Shown: positions 59,599-64,000 of the stretch, piece after piece
Layout: every line of letters begins with the position of its first letter
Numbering within the stretch: position 1 is the stretch's first letter
The notes under the pieces: model-generated
Database searches by the model: none
What the model saw: only the letters and a program-made list of their open reading frames with translations
What the model was told of the DNA's origin: nothing
Source: Rhodeus uyekii
Taxonomy: Eukaryota > Chordata > Actinopteri > Cypriniformes > Acheilognathidae
DNA length: 64,000 bases
Direction of reading: 5' to 3'
Assembly: GCA_037043235.1 (NCBI GenBank)
Contig: JAWRVZ010000075.1
Location: 2,105,001 to 2,169,000 of the forward strand
Translations under genes and position numbers: made by a program

Positions 59599-62500
59599 CT
59601 GAAGAAATTAAAGTACATAATTATATTTTTCTCCTTAAATCACTCAAAAATATTTCAGATTACAGAGGGGAAATGAAAGTATTATTTTTGTACAATTTAA
59701 CTGCAATTATAGTATTTACTTTCCGTTTAAAAAAAATCCCTTTTTAATTTTAAAGTTTTTGTAATTTAGTTATCTTTCTATTTTCACATTTTTTTAATTT
59801 CAGTTTTAGTCATTTTACTACTTAACATTATTTATGTTAGTTGCAAAGGCAACGTGAATTTTAAGTTTCAACTAAATATTTACATTTCATTTTATGTAAG
59901 TATTTACAATTCTACAATATTTACAATTCTATTTTAATGAATGAATAAAAAAGGTTTATTTTTAGTTAACAATAGCAAAACTGAAAATTGGTTATGAATA
60001 GCACATTAACTTGAAATCTTGTTCTAACAGTTTTTGGTAAAATAAAGCACTCATGATATCCACTAATAAAGTTAGTAATGGTTTCTTGCACTTAAAACAT
60101 CATAATTTTGTTTTGCATGACCCTTTTTCACCTTCTCTCTTTAGAATTAAGCGGTCAGTTTTTGCCGCTGTACCTTTAAGATGTAAATATCCTCTATTAT
60201 GATTGGCTAGCCTTCTCGAATGTGAACTGAGTAACTATGCCCACACTAAAGGTTCGATATACACATTGATAAGTTATCCTCCATTCTTTGTTTACTTGTT
60301 TTTAGTAATAACAGTAAATTATTATGCTCAATTACAGGTAACTAACCAAAACCATCACTTTATAGTAAGTACATGCAGTTAATTCATATAAAAAAAAGTG
60401 TAGCCCAGTTCGGCCAGGCTGGCAGAATAGCTGAAACCAACTAAGACCAGCAAACCGGCCTTTTCTTCACTAAATACTGTATATAAACATAGGAGGTCAA
60501 AGGTTAACGTGCTTATGGTTGACAAGCTGGCTTCTAAATAACATATTTCAAAGTTTAGCTTCAAGTTTATAGTTGTAGTTTAGTTCAAATGGTCAAACAC
60601 AGATCATGTTTTCCAATACCTGACCTTTAAACACAAACACGTACCCATTTAGATCCGCTGGCTCCGAGTGATACACATGTTTGCTCTTCTCTGCGATGGT
60701 TAGGGTCCCGACATGGGTGGTCTCGCTGTGACTGACCCGGACCGGGTGGTACTGACTCTTTGACTCGGTGGAGCCGGACGGCAGGGTCATGCTGCCGTTT
60801 TGCTCTGGGGTCTCAGCGAACGGCTTCTTGCGAACGGATTCAGGTGTGGATGTTGCGATGACCTTGATCTCAGGCACAGTCGGAGGGGTCTGCTTCAGAC
60901 AGGCCTCAGAGTGAGCCAGCTGCAGCTTTTTCATCTGGCGAATGGCCACTGTAGCGTTGAAGGCTTGCTGGAGAGATGAGATCAAGATTTCAGATAGTCA
61001 GTTCAGGAGAGAACAGACCAAATCTCACTTAGAGTGTAAACAATCAATGCATTTTAATGGTGCACAAAAAATACTTTTTCTGTATGGAGGAAAGACCCGT
61101 GTGTTGTACAAAATGAGCTTTAATGCGATGAGTACTATCCCATAATATAATGCACTTCTATTACCAGAATGATAAGTATCAACGTTTTATTTTTTCTTGA
61201 TTGATTATTTAAATAAATTTAGTGCATTTGGCAGTGTGCTAATAATGGATCTGTCCCAAATATACTGGCTCTGTTCACACTGGTTTACTAAATATTATAA
61301 CTGGTTACAGTTTTCATGAGACCATGTATTATAAGGTGCATAACAAGGCATAATTAATGCATTAAAATAATAATATTATGCCTTATATACACCAACTGGT
61401 CAAAAAGAAAAAAAAATATGTTACTGTCTGGATTTAAATAGGCAAACGGTTAATTAAGAGTCTATGATTGGATCATTATTGCTGTGATTTTGTTGTCTCC
61501 TGCTTGTTATGTGTTTGGCAGCAGTTCTTCTAATCCTAATTTCATTCCTTAAACATGTAGAAAAACATCATGGTCATAATCCAGGATGGCACTGTCTAAA
61601 GTTTTATCTATTTATCTATGACTGAAAGAATCGGGACGAGGATGAAGATTCATTTCCACACATGAATTGTTGCTCAAAAAAGTCAAAAAAGTGTTTGTGA
61701 TGTGCTGGAGGAAACTTTACAGAGGGATGCACTCTTGCATTGACAATTCACTTCTTGATGGAAATAACATTTCCATTTCCAAACATAAAACAATCAAAAT
61801 GCATTATCCAGTCATAGACTATTTCTCCTTTAAATTCAGACAGCAACTTTTTTTGGCCGGATACTCTATAAAGACTTGAAGTGTTAAAAATGAACAAAAA
61901 ATAAATATTAAGTAGGTAAATAAATTAGATTTTTAAAACTAACTGAAACTGGTCTGTTCCAGATATTCACTCTGATGGAGCAATTATAGGCAAGACGGAC
62001 CAAATCAATGACTTCAATTGTGTAATCAGACCAGAGATCATCTGAAAAACCACAGGAGACCAACTCCAAAACCAGAATACACTGAATTACCAAACATGAC
62101 TTTACCTTCCACTTGGACTTGGCAAAGTTTTTCTGGATCTGCTCACTGACGGAGTGGTAGATGTCCTGACTCCGGGCCGTCTTTCCTATAATCCTGCGAG
62201 ACAAAGCTGGATTTAAAACCAGAGCTAGTGGAAAACAGGAGGATTTTGTTTCCTCTTTTAACTAGACTTAAAGACAGGAAGACGTTTAATCCGTTGTGAT
62301 CTAACAACTGTCAGTCTCATATGTAATTTGTGGGTTTTATTTCTCTGTGTGACACTTACTGTCTTAACTTACTATAGTAATAACAGTAAATAATGCATAA
62401 TTACGAGTAACCTTAAACCAAACCCTAACTTACATCAAGTTAATTAATATTACTCAGTACTTACTTACGCAAGTACAATGTAACTAAATCACCTTAAAAC

Positions 62501-63672
62501 TAAGTGATTGAATCAGAAAACGAACGAATGGAGAATTATAAGTGTTATTTTAGTATAATTGTGATACTTTTATAGTTTATAATTTATGGTATGAAATATA
62601 ATTGATAGTATTATAGTTTTATAATTTTTTATAATTTTTATATATCTGTTTTAGTAATTTTGCTATGCATTTTCTCATTTTCATTATTTTTTATTTATTA
62701 TGTATTTGTTATTCATTTTTATTTAGCCTTTCCTTTTTTTTCAGTTTATTTTGTATTACTTTTAGTACTTGAACTTGTTTATTTCAGTTAGTTGTCAAGT
62801 TTAAGGTCTAATATTTCATCTGATAGTCATATTTCATTTAATTACAGTTTTATTTCAACAATTTCTATAGTTTTAGTTAACAGGCAACACGTATCTGCTC
62901 TAAACTACCCATATTAATTTTACATCTCTATACTATATCTCTAAAAACATCTTTTTTATTATTTCAGAAACATCTGAGAAAATTGATACATAAATTAAAT
63001 TTAGCAGATATTTCTTAAAGGGACAGTTCACCCAAAAAATGTAAAGTCTATTCTCCAAATTCGCTCATAAAGAGATTGTAAAATGAATTTGTATGCATTA
63101 AGTGGTTTAATCCAAGACTTGACTGCTTTATATAATGAAGAGATTTAAATTAGGCGTTTAGTTACATAAACATTGCTCTGCAAACATTCATAGCGCACTC
63201 AAATTTGATAAACGGAAGCAAGAAAACCAATGAGATTCATTCTCACTCATCTCAAGCAAGTACAGAACGACACAAGGGTGAATAATTGATGACCAAATGT
63301 TCATTTTGGGGTGAACCGTCCCTTTAAGGCTTTGAAAGAGCAACTTCTGAGCAATAAAAGCATCCCATGGTCACTCACCAGGGGTGTCTGAGAGCCTGTT
63401 CTGTATCATAACGCATCTTAGGATTCTTCTGCATCATGTTACGGATGAAGTCCTTTGCTAGAGAGACAATAATTATACATGAGGCTCAGGTGTGTTTTAC
63501 AGAATCATAAGAGAGGTTTTGATCAACCAGATGGCAGAAAGTAGTGAATGGTTGCTAACCGGATTCAGAGATATCGTCCCAGAAGGGCGAGTCAAATTCA
63601 TACTGCGCCTTCATGATTTTAGAGAACAGACGAGTCTCGGTTTCTTCGTAGAAAGGAGGATATCCACAGAGA
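59532..63672 (-). CDS. camk1g: camk1g, calcium/calmodulin-dependent protein kinase I gamma (3' part)
   Basis: CDS (partial) = complement of 63560-63672, 63379-63457, 62106-62193, 60645-60967 and 59532-59598: about 223 aa. The upstream kinase exons lie beyond 64000. Seen: C-lobe (LCGYPPFYEETETRLFSKI, SPFWDDISESAKDFI, MRYDTEQALRHPW), the autoinhibitory/calmodulin-binding helix (EQIQKNFAKSKWKQAFNATV, IRQMKKLQ), a diverged linker, and the C-terminal CaaX box CSVM (human CLIM). CaMKI gamma is prenylated and membrane-anchored in neurons; Met at X favours farnesyl. Whether this is the a or b teleost copy cannot be told. Confidence 0.92.
60645..60967 (-). CDS. camk1g: camk1g exon, calmodulin-binding helix and linker
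   Basis: QAFNATVAIRQMKKLQLAHS then a Ser/Thr/Pro-rich linker (PPTVPEIKVIATSTPESVRK ... KHVYHSEPADLNG). The CYHSEP-like stretch parallels human YCSEP. Confidence 0.9.
62106..62193 (-). CDS. camk1g: camk1g exon, autoregulatory segment
   Basis: IIGKTARSQDIYHSVSEQIQ then KNFAKSKWK. Phase 0 end, donor GTAAAG. Confidence 0.93.
62345..62480. repeat. MITE fragment
   Basis: GTAACCTTAAACCAAACCCT and ATATTACTCAGTACTTACTT, related to the 12086-12242 and 48690-48830 family. Confidence 0.4.
63015..63327. mobile_element. MITE, TTAAAGGGACAGTTCACCC family
   Basis: TTAAAGGGACAGTTCACCCA and the inverted end (GGGGTGAACCGTCCCTTTAA), 313 bp, complete; in a camk1g intron. Confidence 0.78.
63379..63457 (-). CDS. 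camk1g: camk1g exon, end of kinase domain
   Basis: AKDFIRNMMQKNPKMRYDTE then QALRHPW. Contains the subdomain XI Arg. Donor GTGAGT. Confidence 0.93.
63560..63672 (-). CDS. camk1g: camk1g exon, kinase C-lobe
   Basis: LCGYPPFYEETETRLFSKI, AQYEFDSPFWDDISES. Acceptor cttcacag, donor GTTAGC. First exon visible in the window. Confidence 0.93.
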
Positions 63673-63718
63673 CTGTGAAGATAAAGCAAAATAAATGCTA
63701 ACACTTTATATTGATACA

Positions 63719-64000
63719 GGGAGTGCAGAATTATTAGGCAAGTTGTATTTTTGAGGATTAATTTTATTATTGAACAACAACCATGTTCTCACTGAACACA
63801 AAAAACTCATTTATATCAAAGCTGAATATTTTTGTATCAATATTTTAAGTTGTTTTTAGTTTTAGCTATTTTAGGGGGATATCTGTGTGTGCAGGTGACT
63901 ATTACTGTGCATAATTATTAGGCAACTTAACAAAAAACAAATTTATACCCATTTCAATTATTTATTTTTACCAGTGAAACCAATATAACATCTCAACATT
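63719..64000. mobile_element. end of a Tc1-like transposon, cut by the window edge
   Basis: GGGAGTGCAGAATTATTAGG and GCATAATTATTAGGCAACTT; recalled as the terminal region of an abundant teleost Tc1-like element. The transposase would lie beyond 64000. Confidence 0.45.

Overview
This is a vertebrate window, and almost certainly a cyprinid-type ray-finned fish. The evidence is multi-exon genes with GT/AG introns, a moderately AT-rich background, a dense load of short non-autonomous DNA transposons, and about ten copies of a tRNA-derived SINE whose tail (ttggataaaagcgtctg) is typical of teleosts. I see no bacterial, phage or CRISPR features. Gene names rest on recalled family sequence, not on a database search.

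Five protein-coding genes can be modelled. (1) tmco4, minus strand, 14 coding exons between 18853 and 1951, 666 aa, a membrane-associated DUF726 alpha/beta-hydrolase-like protein. (2) vwa1 (WARP), plus strand, 5 coding exons between 31871 and 42283, 503 aa, a secreted VWA plus FN3 extracellular-matrix protein. (3) otud3, minus strand, 7 coding exons between 50682 and 47862, about 355 aa, an OTU deubiquitinase. (4) g0s2, minus strand, one coding exon 52709-52374, 111 aa, an inhibitor of adipose triglyceride lipase. (5) The 3' half of camk1g, minus strand, five exons from 63672 to 59532, ending in a CaaX box; its kinase N-lobe lies beyond the right edge. Exon phases agree across every junction I assembled.

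Layout: 1-1850 is a downstream flank made of nested MITE, SINE and hAT copies. 1850-18970 is tmco4, whose introns hold many transposon relics. 19000-31800 is a gene-poor spacer with an AT-rich tract, two satellites, a foldback and a pogo-like element. 31800-46450 is vwa1, including a probable 3'UTR intron that contains a dead Tc1 transposon. 46450-47450 is a palindromic AT-rich spacer between the convergent vwa1 and otud3. 47450-50700 is otud3, 52050-53870 is g0s2, 53900-58550 is a spacer, and 58550-64000 is the 3' part of camk1g.

The neighbourhood joins genes that lie apart in human: TMCO4/OTUD3 (1p36.13), VWA1 (1p36.33) and CAMK1G/G0S2 (1q32). The genes share no operon-like logic. They act in lipid metabolism (g0s2, possibly tmco4), matrix (vwa1), ubiquitin editing (otud3) and calcium signalling (camk1g).

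I found no wholly new biological system. The most notable structures are a hAT element near g0s2 that carries a near-identical copy of the g0s2 3'UTR/polyA region; a pogo-like element with 74-bp perfect inverted arms; a multi-arm palindrome after vwa1; a threefold repeat at the tmco4 promoter; and echoes of the vwa1 exon-1 splice donor within its intron 1.
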